This document shows positions 43,953-57,300 of a DNA stretch of 64,000 nt, piece by piece. Origin of the DNA: Hyaloperonospora brassicae (Eukaryota; Oomycota; Peronosporomycetes; Peronosporales; Peronosporaceae); NCBI GenBank assembly GCA_947650285.1, contig CANTFL010001342.1, positions 434,001-498,000 on the forward strand. Direction: 5' to 3'. The position numbers were made by a program, and so were the translations under genes. Every line of letters begins with the position of its first letter. The stretch's first letter is position 1. The notes under the pieces are model-generated. The model was not told where the DNA came from. It worked only from the letters and a program-made list of their open reading frames with translations, and ran no database searches.

Positions 43953-44299
43953 TCGGTAGTGAGCCATGTCACTGGCTCCCGTGATGCCTATCTGGGCACA
44001 AGCCGACACGAAATCATATGATGTATGTTGGCAAGCCATCTACACTGCCAATGAAGATGGTCCGCAGTCTCGGCAATCGGTGGATTTGTCTATTCAAGTT
44101 CATTCGTCGGTCCATTGTCGTACCCATGTGGAATCGATGTCCCAAGTTTGCCGCTTTAGCCGCCTTTAGTTCAAACGTGGTTAGAGCACATCACTCTCGG
44201 CGGCGTTGGGGTGGCTTATCGAGCGTTGGTCTTCCCCTGGCAAAGAGCTGGTATAGCTTCTCGACATCATCGATGTGAATCACGATATCACCGGCACAG
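43953..44299. other. Spacer, no gene supported
   Basis: Minus-strand frames here (for example DIVIHIDDVEKLYQLFARGR near 44210-44290) look protein-like but are short and broken. Not recognised. Confidence 0.3.
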
Positions 44300-44902
44300 T
44301 TCATGCTCTGCGGGCACACTTTTGTGCCAGTTCTGGTAACTTTGTCACGTCTCCGAAGTAGTGCTTGACAACGCAAAGCTTGGATCCACAGGGCGAGTAC
44401 TGCCTTTTACGCATGCTTGATACAAAAAGATGACGGGAAAATGGTTGATAAATGCTGACCCCTGCTGCGTTTGAAGTGCTTCTGATGGACTTCCGGTCTA
44501 CTGCGCCGGACAAGGCGCACAACTTAACCTTTGTTGGCAAACATACGCGTTCACGGCGTGGATGTGTAGATGTTGTAGTTTGCCTTGACAAGATCGAACG
44601 CAGCTCGAAGCTTTCGTGGACGCTGCGTTTCAGGCTAGTGCCACGCAATTGTACAAGTTACCTGGTCTACCGGAGCTCTTCGAGCATCAAATTTAGTTTC
44701 AAGCCCTGAAAGAGGTCAGATGTATGCGACATTGTGCAGGCGACAATTGCCTGATGTCGGAGGCCATTTCGAATGACTAACCTCTTCACCCCATGAGGGG
44801 GTGCAGACGCGGTATGCTGCAGCAGACGCTATTGTGAAAGCAGTGAATGATGTATTGCTTGTTGTGGGATGCTGGAACACTCTTGCAGTGACGGTGGAAT
44901 GA
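44300..44902 (+). pseudogene. Degenerate copy of the HAD hydrolase gene
   Basis: Readable matches to the intact gene at 23062-23910: LTPAAFEVLLMDFRSTAPDK (intact: FPPATFDALLMDFQRAVPDK), an AFLVPR-like stretch, and at the 3' end AADAIVKAVNDVLLVVGCWN. The motif I region is barely recognisable around 44340-44380, and the middle with motifs II-IV is deleted. Its 3' end faces the secreted-protein gene with about 125 bp between. Confidence 0.88.
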
Positions 44903-45026
44903 GCGAAGAAAGTGTACAAGAGACGAAGTCCCGTGGACGTGACACACAGTTGGTAGCATCGAGCTTACTTTCAGGGATTCTACATTCACTAGACTCACGT
45001 GGCCTACTTGCGTGCATGTCTAGCCA

Positions 45027-46562
45027 CTAGCAACCGAAGAAGCGGACAACCTGCACCGACGTGCTCGTCTTACCCTTCGACAGATACGCCACGCTGCCGT
45101 CCGGGTACGTCTTCAGCGCCTGGTACCGGTTGCCCACCACCGACTTGTCCAGCGTCACTATCTCGCTGATGGTTTTACCGGTCGTCGCATCCAGTACCTG
45201 CGCGTACACCGTCCGATCACTGCCTTCCGCGAAGTCGCCGCCCGTCGAGCTGCCTTCCCACATGGCCAGCATGCCGCCTTTCCCAATGGACGCCAGGTGC
45301 GGTGCACGCTCGTTGGCCTGCGCGCCCTCCAATGTGATGTCTTGACTAGCCGCAGCGTCCATGGCAAAGTGGATCAAATGCACGTTGGCATTGTCACCTT
45401 TGCCATTGCTGACTATCGCCCAGTACTTTTTGCTCGACGGGTCCGAGTCCGGCACGAGGTCGCCGAGGTTGGCGGCACCGAGGTCCACCGGGTAGATGGT
45501 CGTGGCCCAGTCCTTGGGCGGCATGATGCGGTTGTTGTTGTCCGTCTTGCAGATCGTCGCGTAGCTGTTCGTGCGGTTGTCGTACGTGATGCGCTCGTAC
45601 GCCGAGTGCGAGCAGCCCCAGTCAAACGAGTCCTCGTGCGCCGTGATGGCGCCTGACGGACCCACGACTTTCATGCGGTCGCCCTGGTGGATGTTGATGC
45701 AGCCGTTCTCGGACGTCGAGATCGCGGCACCAAAGTACGCGGCCCAGTTCGTGCCGTCGAAAGCGATGCGGCCGTGGTGGGCGTACCACCAGATCATGTA
45801 CACGTCTTTGCCCGTCTTGGAAGACGAGTACGGCGGCAGCGATGCGCTGGACGACGTCAGCTTCGTGGCCCACGTCTCGCTCGAGCCGTCGAAGCGAGCC
45901 AAGTACATGTCGTAGCAGGGCACCGCCGGGTCAGGGGCTGTGCCACACATATTGCTCGGATTGCCGCAGTTGAGAGTGCCGCCCCCTTCGGCGTCTCTCG
46001 TACCGAGAAGCACAAAGCCCTTGTCGTCGGCGTGAATGTCGGCAAAGTCGTGCATTGGCACTTCGACAGCGGCGCTGCTGCTCACGAGCTGGTCTTTGGC
46101 GTCCAATTCCCGCACAATGACAGTGCCATCGCCGCTGTGAAAGGCGATGCGCGATCCACCCGACGGCAATGCGGCGATGGCCACGAGCTTGAGCGCAGCT
46201 TCGTCTTCGTTGCTGTCAATGGCGACACCCACATCCACTTCCGTGATAACGACGCGAGGCTTCTCACAGAGGCTCAAGGTGTCCTTTGCTGCAGCTGATG
46301 CCGGCGTATCTGAAGGGGTCGAGGCTGAGCCAAACCCGGTAGTGCTACTTGTGTCGGAAAGTGGTTCAGTAGCACCCGCGGAGAACGGCGGAGTATCGTC
46401 GGACAACGTATTGCGCTTGGCTTCGTCAGCAGTGGACGTTTCAGTATCAACGACAGTCTCTGGCACGCGATGGACGACAGTGCACTTGCCGGCGAGACCG
46501 AACGCGGTGTTGCTAGCTAGTACGGCTGTAGCAGTGGTGAGCAATACGTGGCAATAACGCAT
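45027..46562 (-). CDS. Secreted conserved protein, intact copy
   Basis: The 511-residue product starts MRYCHVLLTTATAVLASNTA, a clear signal peptide with cleavage expected near AFGLAGKC; an in-frame upstream ATG at 46673 would bury it, so 46562 is preferred. A Ser/Thr-rich linker (residues about 40-120) precedes a repetitive beta-rich body with short blades such as AIAALPSGGSRIAFHSGDG, HADDKGFVLLGTRD and APHLASIGKGGMLAMWEG, suggestive of a propeller. Cys residues in pairs (NCGNPSNMCGTAPDPAVPCY) fit an extracellular protein. I do not recognise a named family. CCACTTTCC about 75 bp upstream fits the oomycete initiator. It converges on the HAD pseudogene; a truncated paralog lies at 22165-22975. 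Confidence 0.82.
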   Translation of the reverse strand: MRYCHVLLTTATAVLASNTAFGLAGKCTVVHRVPETVVDTETSTADEAKRNTLSDDTPPFSAGATEPLSDTSSTTGFGSASTPSDTPASAAAKDTLSLCEKPRVVITEVDVGVAIDSNEDEAALKLVAIAALPSGGSRIAFHSGDGTVIVRELDAKDQLVSSSAAVEVPMHDFADIHADDKGFVLLGTRDAEGGGTLNCGNPSNMCGTAPDPAVPCYDMYLARFDGSSETWATKLTSSSASLPPYSSSKTGKDVYMIWWYAHHGRIAFDGTNWAAYFGAAISTSENGCINIHQGDRMKVVGPSGAITAHEDSFDWGCSHSAYERITYDNRTNSYATICKTDNNNRIMPPKDWATTIYPVDLGAANLGDLVPDSDPSSKKYWAIVSNGKGDNANVHLIHFAMDAAASQDITLEGAQANERAPHLASIGKGGMLAMWEGSSTGGDFAEGSDRTVYAQVLDATTGKTISEIVTLDKSVVGNRYQALKTYPDGSVAYLSKGKTSTSVQVVRFFGC

Positions 46563-49500
46563 GCTTGCCGCTATGGATAAGTCGAAGTGTATTCCTGACC
46601 GAACATTACGGAGATGGGAACGCTTCGTGAGGGAAAGTGGACCTTCTCGTATGCTGAATACTTTACTCGTCAAATTGATAAGAGCTCCCCATCCCCCTTT
46701 CTACTCATCTTTGTTGCGTGTCTTTTCCATGAAAACATCTGCGCTGGCTTCTTCCCGGATCTTGATTTAACGCAGCGCGATCCATCTGGGCGGACGAGTG
46801 GGCCACACCGAGTCCACCAAGATGCGACTCTGCAACTACCCGTCGACCAATTTGGACTCATTCGGATGGTGCAGGATTCATTGTATAGGTACATGTTCGG
46901 ACAGGATCGATGCCGGACACAATTGACGTAACGGTAGACAAGCCGTTGGCTTATTTTGTTCTCGTCTGTATGCTTAGTACATTTTGCGTTGTACCAAAGT
47001 AACCTGCACACGTGGTAATGCTTCTTGATAAAGGTCGATGTGAACATTGTTGTTGCGGGTCGTATTGAGACTATTGCCTTCGCCGGTAACATTGGCTTTG
47101 TAATTGCTGCCGCACTACTCGATGGCTCATACAGACCATGATGTGGTAGGTAATGAAGCCACTAATGACTACCATGCGTGCAATAGGTGTTGAGCAGGAT
47201 GCCAGCATACTGGTTTGGAGTTTGATATCATTCTAGATGTACCAAAGGATGGACTAGGTGATCAGTAAATAAAAAGCACCAGCTAATAGAATAGAAGAAT
47301 AACCCACCACCGATGTATTCTATATGTTGAAGTATACATATGCTGGAGATGACATGCATATCTATCGACGTTTAGTTCACATTTGTGAAAATGTTGGACC
47401 AAAATATAGATTCAGCATTTTCAGTGATTTGAAACATGTGAGACCACTTTTATTGTCTCCATTTATCACATGGATTTATAACAATGAGTTGTTGACACGC
47501 CGGTACACTTTCTTCAAATTACATGAGCTTGACGATGCGAGCATCATTACTTAGTTTCTTAACGCGTAGAGCGACTTCCTTATTGACATATTGCATTATC
47601 TTTCGCAGTACATTGTATCTCGTGTCCGAAGTAAACCAGGAAGACCGAGCTGCTATGCTTATGTGCGTCATGTCCTCCACTGCAAAATAAGACTCGCACC
47701 TATCTTTGCAGTATTCATACCGCTATATTATGTCATCACGGACATTACTACCACCAGTAGCGGCTTCTTATATGTGACGACCACAACATTTGATCAGCAT
47801 TGCGTGTTCTGCTAACATGCCATCTTATAATGTGATCACAAGCATACATGTGACCACCTTTGGTAGCATTAAAAATCGCTTCCGGCAGCTGATTATATAT
47901 TGACTCCATTAATGCTGCTTGTCTATCCATCGATCTCATGCTAACTGGGTCGTCTTACAGAGCATCGTGTACGCGCACTTCGAACACGGCGGTGTCTCAT
48001 CTCGTCCAATAAAATCGATTCGGCCGAGACTACAGCTACACATTGATACAACGTCAAACGACATCAGCCGGAAGGATTAGCCAATTGAACCGTAATCTTG
48101 CCATCGTGCAACAAACAGCACTGCAAGGCTACCCTTGGAGCATCCATACACCCTTTCCTTTAAGCAATACGACTGTCGGCATGTTCGATGTAAAGGTGTC
48201 AATTTAGTGCAATAAGAGAGAGAGAATGATGCAGATATCCGTAATGTATACGAAAGATCACATTCATGTGTAAATTCGATCGTATGATATGCAAATGTCA
48301 TGCGTTTGTCATTTTCTGATTATAGAAAGCGCTGTGATTTTTCTCACGATTTTGTGTATTTATAGTGAATTGGTGCATCTCTTCATTTTCGTGATGATCT
48401 GGTCTATTGTTTGTATTTTATCAATCACTAATCTGATTGGTAGTTAGATTGTCGAGAATTTTCATCGATACAAATATCAGGTAAACATTTTCCTCCTGCT
48501 AAGCGTGTTCAAATAGATCGATATAGTTTCTCGGTGCCTCTTTACGTTAAGTTTTGATGCACCTATCTGCGGTATCATTACTGTCAATATAAATTCTACT
48601 TTTGGCCGTATAAGCGCAAATCATTGACACATCAAATAATTCTATTCGATCCCGATCGCTAGTCGTCTTTGACAAACATTCAGTACCGCGATATGTTAGT
48701 AAAGACAGCTAGACCTGTATAGCTCTACGGAAATCAATAAGTGCACATGCACATGCATATGCTAATTTACAACAATATCGTTGGCAATTTACATACTGCA
48801 ACCGGTGGTATCTGTTCGAACATAGCAACAAACGTTGACGTCATCTTTGTTTGCACAAGAGAGTGACACATCGTCAACGTCCTTTTCATCAGCTCTCGCG
48901 AGCGCAAACGACAGGCTAATTTATGTAAGTCCGAAAGGTTCAACGGGCATTCTATAATCTTGCGGCATCCCGTGTCAAAGAAATCTCTCCGGTCCGTATT
49001 CGAAGACAATCGATAAATTTTGAGTCGGACGCTCAATCCAGCTCGACTAATGGATAAGATCTAGCTCGTAATCATCGTCGTCACGAAGCGCATCACCACG
49101 TTAATCTGAAGCGATATATACTGCACATTGAGGTGCTTCTTCTGCTGGTGTCAAGTAGGACATAAAGATCGATACAGTCGAATGGTCGCATTCTGTAGCG
49201 GAGCTAGTGCATCTCCTAGCGAGAAGAATGCTATCTGCTCAACGAGCAAGCTAGTTTGTGAAAAGAACTCGACTCTACGAGTCAACGAGCTCAAAGCTCC
49301 AGGTCCTTGTCCAAGGGACCCAACGATTCGGCGAATCGACTGCACAATGTGCTGAGGAGTCTATATCTCAACAAGATTTGACTCTTCTTACGACCTGAGA
49401 CGCCTTAAGAAAGCACGTGTCTCTAATGTATCAAAAGGGGACTGACCTTTATTTTGTTTTTATGAAAAAAAGACACCGTTGCCCAAACGTACCTAATCCA

Positions 49501-50560
49501 GAAACTAATGCTCTACTTAGTACTTTTGTAAAGATCTTGTATTTTGATGACTGGCACACCTCAGCCCCCAACGACTGATAAGATGTTCGAATATCGTTTC
49601 CAATTGGATCTCATCCATGGTATGAGACACGCATGGTATGTCGATTACCAAACGACGTTTTATCCCGTCACACATTATGTGCAGCTTTGGCTCGGTGCCG
49701 CATGGAACTGCTCTCCATGCGATAAAACAGGTATGACTTCTTTACCCAACAAAAAGCCGCATCAACGTCACCCAATCGCGTTCGCTCTGTAAATAATCGC
49801 TACAAATTTGACGATCGAATGTGCTAAAATAACGATTGGGTCAGACTGATACATGACTTGACATTAGCAAAAGGTTTAATGCGCGCAATTCTCTTATTTT
49901 GGCGATATATTATTATAATATACGTTTTCATTTACGCTGCCGTTTTTTTAATGATTAATTGTCCTGGGCCTTCGTATCGAACAATGAAGCCTCCAATCGA
50001 TGATCGATGTACGCTATGGGGTGGTGGGCAAAGAGTTCTAATTATGTATGTGTCAAGCTTTTGTAAATGAACAGCTACACAGACGTTGGAAATGAGCTTG
50101 GCTATGCTTAATGTATAAATTTACAATCCCTAGAACGTAAATCTACGATTGTAAGGCTTTAATGTTTGTGTTCATTTTTAGAAGTGGCAATCTTTTCTGT
50201 CGGCATTAGAACGCATTCGCAGATACTCATCTTACGTGCATCTTGCGAAATACCTCGTGCAGTGTATTGGTCCTGGATGCCGCGATGTGTGCCCACGATC
50301 GGACACTGCTTCCTGCTACTTGCATAATCTGTAACATCGACTAACGCACCTTTTAAAGCTCAATAAGTTGATCATGTCTCTCAGCCTTTATAGATTTTGG
50401 TAAAGGTGGGGTTTTCACAATATTGTTAGCGATCAATACAGAAGTAGGTAGGGTCCAGTAGATATTTTGCATGCATATCTCGAAAAGATAAAATTAATTT
50501 GACATCCACGTTTCTGGCCAATGCACTGCTGCTTTCTATTCAAATTTCTACCTTAGCATC
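46563..50560. other. Intergenic, no gene supported
   Basis: About 4 kb with only short frames (up to 140 codons opposite the start of the secreted-protein gene). A fragment near 47175 resembles the B-type LTR core. Nothing else recognised. Confidence 0.4.
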
Positions 50561-51534
50561 TCAGCTGCCCATATATTTAGACCATTGGTAGCGCACCGGT
50601 GATCCAATCTTCGTGCACAATTCTCTGATGCCGAGAACTTCCCAGTCACCAGCTGACGCCGCGACGAATCCTGCTTCTGTAGTTGAAATCTCCATAACTG
50701 TCTGTTTTCTAGCTTTCCATGCCACCGTCATACCGTTCAATTTAAGCATTATCTCACTCACCGACTTCCAGTCGGTCTAAACCCAAGCATATTCGGCGCC
50801 TGTATGGACTTCGATGAATAAATTGCTAGTAGCACTAGTTTCATGGTGCACGATCGGTTTTGATGCAAGTCTAAACTTAAATAACGTGACGCACGTTTTG
50901 CCAGTTTCAATTTTGCGACGGTTAGAGCATGTGCGCTACTCGTAGAACGGAGAACCACATCATCCATGTCAGAAGGCGTGCATCGGGCATACCTTAAAAA
51001 GCTCCCGACGAGTGACTGAAATGAATTATTGTTCGGGTATTCTGTAGATTTGAGTTCGGTTGCAGGTAACAGAAAAACTTGATCCTCGACGTTGACTGCT
51101 CCTTGGAGATCGGTGCTTGCACAAAATTGGCTGAATCCCAATTTTGCTTTGACAGTCAATCCAACACCGCAGGCGCTTGGCCGAGAGTGTCTTTTAATTC
51201 GAGAGACTACACAACGATCATGCATTAATATGGTTGTAGGACCAAGATTTAGGTTACAAGATGACACGATATCGAATACAAGTAATATTAGAACTTGTTT
51301 TCGATGCGATTTCGATCAAGTGGCCAATATCGACACCGATCACTGAAATGGGTGCACCGTCTTGCTTGTGGAAAATGATGTGTCTGTAAGGCTTTGCATA
51401 ACATTAACGCTCATCAGTTTTAATATTAAATCATCATGCCAAAGTCGATCTTCATTCCTATAATTCATTGAGGCTTTGATCGAATTGTAGTGCGACCTAA
51501 TGCTTTGTGTTCTCTCTGATTTCTGTATGCTCAC
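50561..51534 (-). pseudogene. Ty1/Copia pol relic (RT end and RNase H)
   Basis: On the minus strand: a stretch like the Copia RT around the usual YVDD (here PISVIGVDIGHLIEIASK near 51345), then NNSFQSLVGSFLRYARCTPS, LKLAKRASRYLSLDL, and RNase H VAWKARKQTVMEISTTEAGF with AASAGDWEVLGIRELCTKIG. This order is that of Copia polyproteins. Several frameshifts; the RT active site is lost. Confidence 0.8.
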
Positions 51535-51959
51535 TGGAAGTGTATTCCAGGCTGAGGAGGTACGTGCAATAAATGTCGTAGCATTCCTCTACCTTGATCT
51601 TGACATCGGTCATTCTTATTTGAAAATGATGAGCTGGCACCTACCACGTCACCGCAATAGCTAAGATAAAATGCGCGCTAAACAGATCCGTATCGCAGGA
51701 AAGAGTAAGGTGTTATTGCATCCAGAGATATTATAAACGAATCGTGGCACCCAAAAATCTTTTCTTTTCCGCAAGCCTACCATTCTTGTGTGGAGAAGCG
51801 CGAAGGAGGAATGACGAAAGTGTGGATCGTGTGATCCACTTAAAGTCCGAAATCAGTTTGATTGGTGGAGCGCGTACGGAGATGAGCCTGTTGGGAGGAA
51901 GAAGGTGACCAAACTACTGATTGAAGGGAAACGACTGTCCAAGTCGCGCAGAATGATCA

Positions 51960-52390
51960 ACCTTCTATCCTGGATACCGCTGGGTGGTGTAAATCCCATT
52001 ATGGGTGTGGATCACCTAATGGATGTGGATCACATACCGCGATCTACTGCACCTTGATTCGCTGTACCACAAGCCACTGTGGAGCGATCCACTATGGAGC
52101 GATCCACTACGGATTATCTGCTGTGGACCACATGAGGTAAGAGATGAATTACATAGACAGGCTGTGCACAACAGTTGAACAAGAGAACAGATGGGCATAG
52201 TCCTAGGGTTTGGATTTGGTTGGTTGACATTAAACAAAATTGAATTTGCAACAAAAGACACGCGTCGACTTCTCCCGGGCAGGGTCTTTGGCATTCTGTT
52301 AAATAGAGAGTCACTCATGTCTCTGCAAACTTCGCCCTTGAATTGTTTAGCCAGGCGGAACGTCAATTCTCACACCCCTCAACTGCGATA
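51960..52390 (+). repeat. Relic LTR of the element A family
   Basis: GTGGACCACAT, GGGCATAG, TTGGTTGACATTAAACA and TCTTTGGC with its flanks follow in the same order and spacing as in the A LTRs (compare 2670-2850). Short GTGGATCAC and GAGCGATCCACTA units nearby resemble the GATC-rich array. Confidence 0.65.
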
Positions 52391-52847
52391 AGACGCAGTG
52401 ATTCCACATTTTCCATGTGTCGGAAAATGTTTTGCGTATGATGTGTAGTCAATAAACATCGAATACTTTCGCTTATCGTTTTCACCAACGTTGATGCCAG
52501 ATTCACGGCGTTCTTTACCGGAACAACGAAAAACAGCTATAATTGTCTTTCCGAATGTCACAGAATCCACGACGCTTCGTGTCTTTTTCGTTAGCATATC
52601 GATCGGGGTGTTGTTAACGCCTTTGATTTAAATTATTATACGTGGATGGTACACTGTGCACTTGTTCAGTCTTGTGGGGAAACAAAAATCAAAGTTAACA
52701 GTAATATCAAGTTAAGCGTAAATCAAACGATGTTGCTGCCGGATTTGGTGCGATGAAAACCTGAGAGAATAGAAAATTTGGTATACCAAAATTGATTGTT
52801 TCGAACACCGCTGTTCATAAGTCTTTACATGTGACTGATTCTATAAG

Positions 52848-53094
52848 GAGATTTATAGGTTGACATCCACCCTTTGATACGTACACACACCGAAAATAGA
52901 GGCCTCTCTTTTAGTACAGTATCCTCCTAAACTAGGTAATGCACTATTATACATACAAAATGCCATAATAATATTATTTGCTTTGTAAACACCCCTCCGC
53001 AATACAGGCCCCTTTTGTGTCGGACCACAGCCTTACGTTTGAAATCCACTCTCATAATCCGGTACAATCCCCTAAAGGTACCCCTAATACTACC
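52848..53094 (+). repeat. Left terminal inverted repeat
   Basis: Begins around GATTTATAGGT and contains CACCCTTTGATACGTACACA, AGAGGCCTCT and AATGCCATAATAATATTATT; the reverse complement follows at 54107-54350. Confidence 0.85.
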
Positions 53095-54106
53095 ATTTCC
53101 CCTATTTTATGGATAAGTTTATGCAGGTTATCCATACCGTGATCCTCTAAATGTTCATTGGAATATGGGTATAGTGAAATGATTTTGTTCGGATCCTCGA
53201 TCGATCCTTGCTGCGCGATGATCTTTTCGTCTCCATCGCGTACAAAAATCACGTGCGGGCTAATCCTCAGGCAGAAATTCTCGTCTATGATGGCCTTTTC
53301 CGTCTCGTACCGTGAAGCAGTTGGTCCTTTCCCCGCATCCGATCCAACACATACACATCAGTAGGACCAAGTGAGAAAACAGCCCCCAAATAAAAAAATG
53401 ACTCAAGCCTCGTCAATGATCTACTGTCGCATAAATAGGGTCTCTCTGAGACAACACAAGTTGTGCGCGATGCAAACGTCTTCCCCCACCAGATCATAAA
53501 ACACGTCGGCACACGAGCGCTCGTTACTTGCATAATAAATCTGATCATAAATTCTAATCTTGCAATTTCTCGGCGCTGCTGCATTGTCAAAGTTTGGCAG
53601 CAGCAACTCAGAGCACCTGAGCAGGTCAAACACATATTTGGATTCCACGAAAAGTCACCATATAATCATCCAGAGGTCGGATCGAAACATACACAAGTAC
53701 CCCAATGTGAATATGTGTCACCCGATCACCTGGTCGAGTCGCATTAGTTTAACACCAAAACGGTGGTGCGACATCCATTGACAATTACCGTTTAGCGTCA
53801 ATTATCTTTGACAGAGAAGTGACAGCTGCGGCGTTGTCGTCCATCCGCAAACGCTGATTTACTCAGCAACGAGACGGTCTCCTGCGGTCGTGCAGGCAGT
53901 GTAATCTATGAAATAGCGGATCTTGTTCAGCACCACAAAGAGACAGATGGAGGATAAGAAAATGAATAGAACAACGCTCAGGTCACATGCTGCGCCTCTT
54001 TGATTCTCGCCGCGGGAGCTAACGCGCCCGTACGGCTGAATTGATGCTCGTATTTGAGGCGTTGTTGAAGTTGTTCTGGACGCAATTTATAATATGGCAA
54101 AAAATT

Positions 54107-54350
54107 GTAGTAGGGGTACCTGTAGGGGATTGTACCGGATAATGAGAGTGGATTTCAAACGTAAGGCTGTGGGCCGACACAAAAGAGGCCTGTATTACGG
54201 AGGGGTGTGTACAAAGCAAATAATATTATTATGGCATTTTGTGTATATAAGTGTGAATTACTTAGTTAAATAGGTTAGGGCATAAAAGAAGAGGCCTCTA
54301 TTTACGGTGTGTGTACGTATCAAAGGGTGGGTGTGTACCTATAAATCGCC
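54107..54350 (-). repeat. Right terminal inverted repeat
   Basis: Reverse complement of 52848-53094 with small indels. Confidence 0.85.
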
Positions 54351-57300
54351 TGTAAAATTCATTTTTGCTGCAGTTTTGGAATGTTATTTAATTAATATAA
54401 ACATCATAATAATGTGGTCTCACATGAGCTGATTTTGAAAGAGACATTAAAATGCGTAACCACATTGATCAGCGCAATGCGTTTATATATATATCCGGTT
54501 TAATGCTATGTAATATATGTCGTATTCTTCTTATACCAACCGAGATGACAACAAACAGCACCTTAGTGCACTTTTTGATATTAAGCAATGCTTCAGGTCT
54601 TCGTCATGAGCCTATTATGCGCGTGCAAATTCGATTCAGTAGCGTATATAGATTGATAGGCCTGAATAAATAAGTAGGGGTGTGTATCGTTTAACAAATC
54701 GTATCATCAACGCGCAAGATGTTATACTAAATACGACTTAAAACAGAGACTATAAGACGACCATCGGATGCATCTGGCGCACGCCGTGAATATTAAAATT
54801 TAATAATGTCGTAACATAAATACACTCATTACCGATTCCGGTAATGCACGACTTAAATCGCTTGTGTGACTCGAGAATCAGATAAATATTATTATATCAC
54901 ATGTCTTAGCACGCGGTACACTTGCTGTGACGAGAGCTGTTTCTTTGGAGCAGCGCTTGATGAGGCATAATTTATGTTACGTAGAAGATAAAATCGATAG
55001 ATATCAGCATCGGTTTCAGTTCGTTTATAGCAAGCTGATACATAAATATGAGAAAAGGATTTTTGCTGCAATAAGCTGATTATACAATAAGGCGTTACAC
55101 GCTAATATTCATCTCCACCTGTTTAAACATGATCGGTAGCTATGTCAATGAACAAATATGCGGTTCCAACTTCGAGCTGAACGGCCGCTAGCATCCTACA
55201 TCCGCGAAAGCGTATGAGAATAGTATGATAATGCATTTCTATAATACATAGCTCGTTTAAACCATTCAGTCCGATAATCTTACTAGATTTTGTTCTTGAC
55301 TACTCCTTATCCTTGAAAAAAATCAAAATCTTATGCCATTTACAGTCAGAATTGATTAAGGTACCTATTTCCTATTTAGTCTCGACGCACCATCGAATGG
55401 GCAAAGCCCAAAATTTGCAACTTTCGTAGTACGCTCTCGACGCTCAATAAAGATCACGCCAACCATATCATGTCTAGCCCGTTTTTTTTTCAGGGTGAGC
55501 ATATAATGTTAAAAAAGCTATGCGTCTGACCGAAGCTCTGCTTACAATCGATCTGGTATTTTTGTTGAATAATATCCGGATTTCGCATACTTATCGTAAT
55601 ACTGATATATATTTTGTTTTCTTCGACAACTAAGATCATAGCAATTATCATTCCATATAACGCTTCATTATTATACACTACAGCGGTTTCTTGACGCACT
55701 ACCTTTTAAATACGCTACAAGATATTCTTTTGTGAGTAATCTTCATATTTACCGCTTAAAGAATTGTCAAAGCCGTTAACATCCCACAAAGTGTAAAGAA
55801 AAGTCATTTGAAGCTATATATTCTGCAATGGAACTTTTGTCACATCAATTCCACCACAACACAAAAAGTGACTTTATATTAGGCAAACGGTTATGATCAA
55901 TCAATGTGACGCGGATTCCACACTTCACGAATAATGCAAAGAAATCATGTCATTGAAATAAGTCGTAAATACCACTGCGCAATCCATATATACAATTACT
56001 CCCGCAATAATCATTTTTAATATATTACAAGTCGATACAGCGCACAGATCGAACCATACATTTAGCGTATGGTAAGTAATGACGCACTTTGATTTGGATC
56101 GATTTAAATGTCATTTTAGTAGGTTGTAAATATTCGACATAGAATATAGATCTGATTTGTGCACTAGCCGTCGCCGTTTTGTCCTTTTGTTTTGCCAAGT
56201 TTCGAGGAACATATAGCGATACTTTTCAATCAAATTGTATAGAAACATGTTCGAATGGCCGCCATTCCATTTCGATATATGATATCATTTACCGATAGCT
56301 TGTCTGGTAGAAAAAAGCTTAACGATTGTGCAGTATCAAGCATTATGATTCGCCGTTAACATCCCTTTATATTTTGATAAATGTTCTTTCTAACGTCGCA
56401 CTCTAGAAATGTTGTGACGTCCCAGATGCATTTCCACACGCAGAAATCATGAAATCGTTACCATCTTCGTACGAAAGCATTACACCCAAGGAAGGCATGT
56501 CCATTTGTTTTCCTGAAGTAATCATATTTTAAAATCTCATACTGCTTAATACGAGCCAAAGCAGAATAGTGTACTATAACATGCACGAATCGAGCTTGTG
56601 ACGCAATATTATATACTTAGTAAGACCTCGCGCATTCGAATGTTTAAATTCTCAATACCCTAGCTTATACTGACGCTGCTGAAAGCATGAAGAGAAGCGC
56701 TTTAATAGTCATTACATATCACTGTGAAAATATCGTTTTATACCCGTCAGACGACTGTGACAGTTGACCACTCACATGTGTGTGGACAGTGCTTGCAACA
56801 TTTGGCAAGATGATTTTACAACAAATATTGCTTTACAAACAAACTTTGCTATTTCGACTACCAAATGCGCATGATCAAGTATGATTTCATTGATATTATC
56901 AATGAATGTTTGTTTAAGAACTCCGGTTTCAGGGTAATGGCAAGTCTTGAAGTTGATCACATGAAAGTGCATCATCTTCGACGGATAATGAAACGGATGA
57001 CATGAATTCACCAGGTAAAATGCGCGTCATACACATTGTTCATTCCCTTAATTTATAAAAGGTCGACGATGTAGAAACCAAACAGGTCAACAACGAATAG
57101 ATCACATCACGTATTAACTTTAGGGCATTTGTTGCTTTGAGTTAATACTTGTTCGGTCATAAAATTATTGCTCAAAAAGATCTATATTTGACGGCCATGT
57201 TTGCTCATAAAAGCCCTTATAAGACGTATCAATGCCACCTCAAACCAGAGATATTATTACCTTATTGGGATTCTGGATCCTCAATATACTTTTGACTCCC

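Larger units (their letters stand above)
52848..54350. mobile_element. DNA element with long terminal inverted repeats
   Basis: The first and last ~245 bp (52848-53094 and 54107-54350) are inverted copies of each other, about 88 percent alike by eye. The interior (53095-54106) has minus-strand frames of 65-115 codons (KAIIDENFCLRISPHVIFVR) that I do not recognise as a transposase. Probably a non-autonomous TIR transposon; superfamily and target-site duplication not determined. Confidence 0.75.

Noticed and set aside
45413..46298. Overlapping ORFs opposite the secreted-protein gene
   Set aside because: Low-complexity Arg/Val-rich shadows of the real frame; absent logic for signal peptide or domains.
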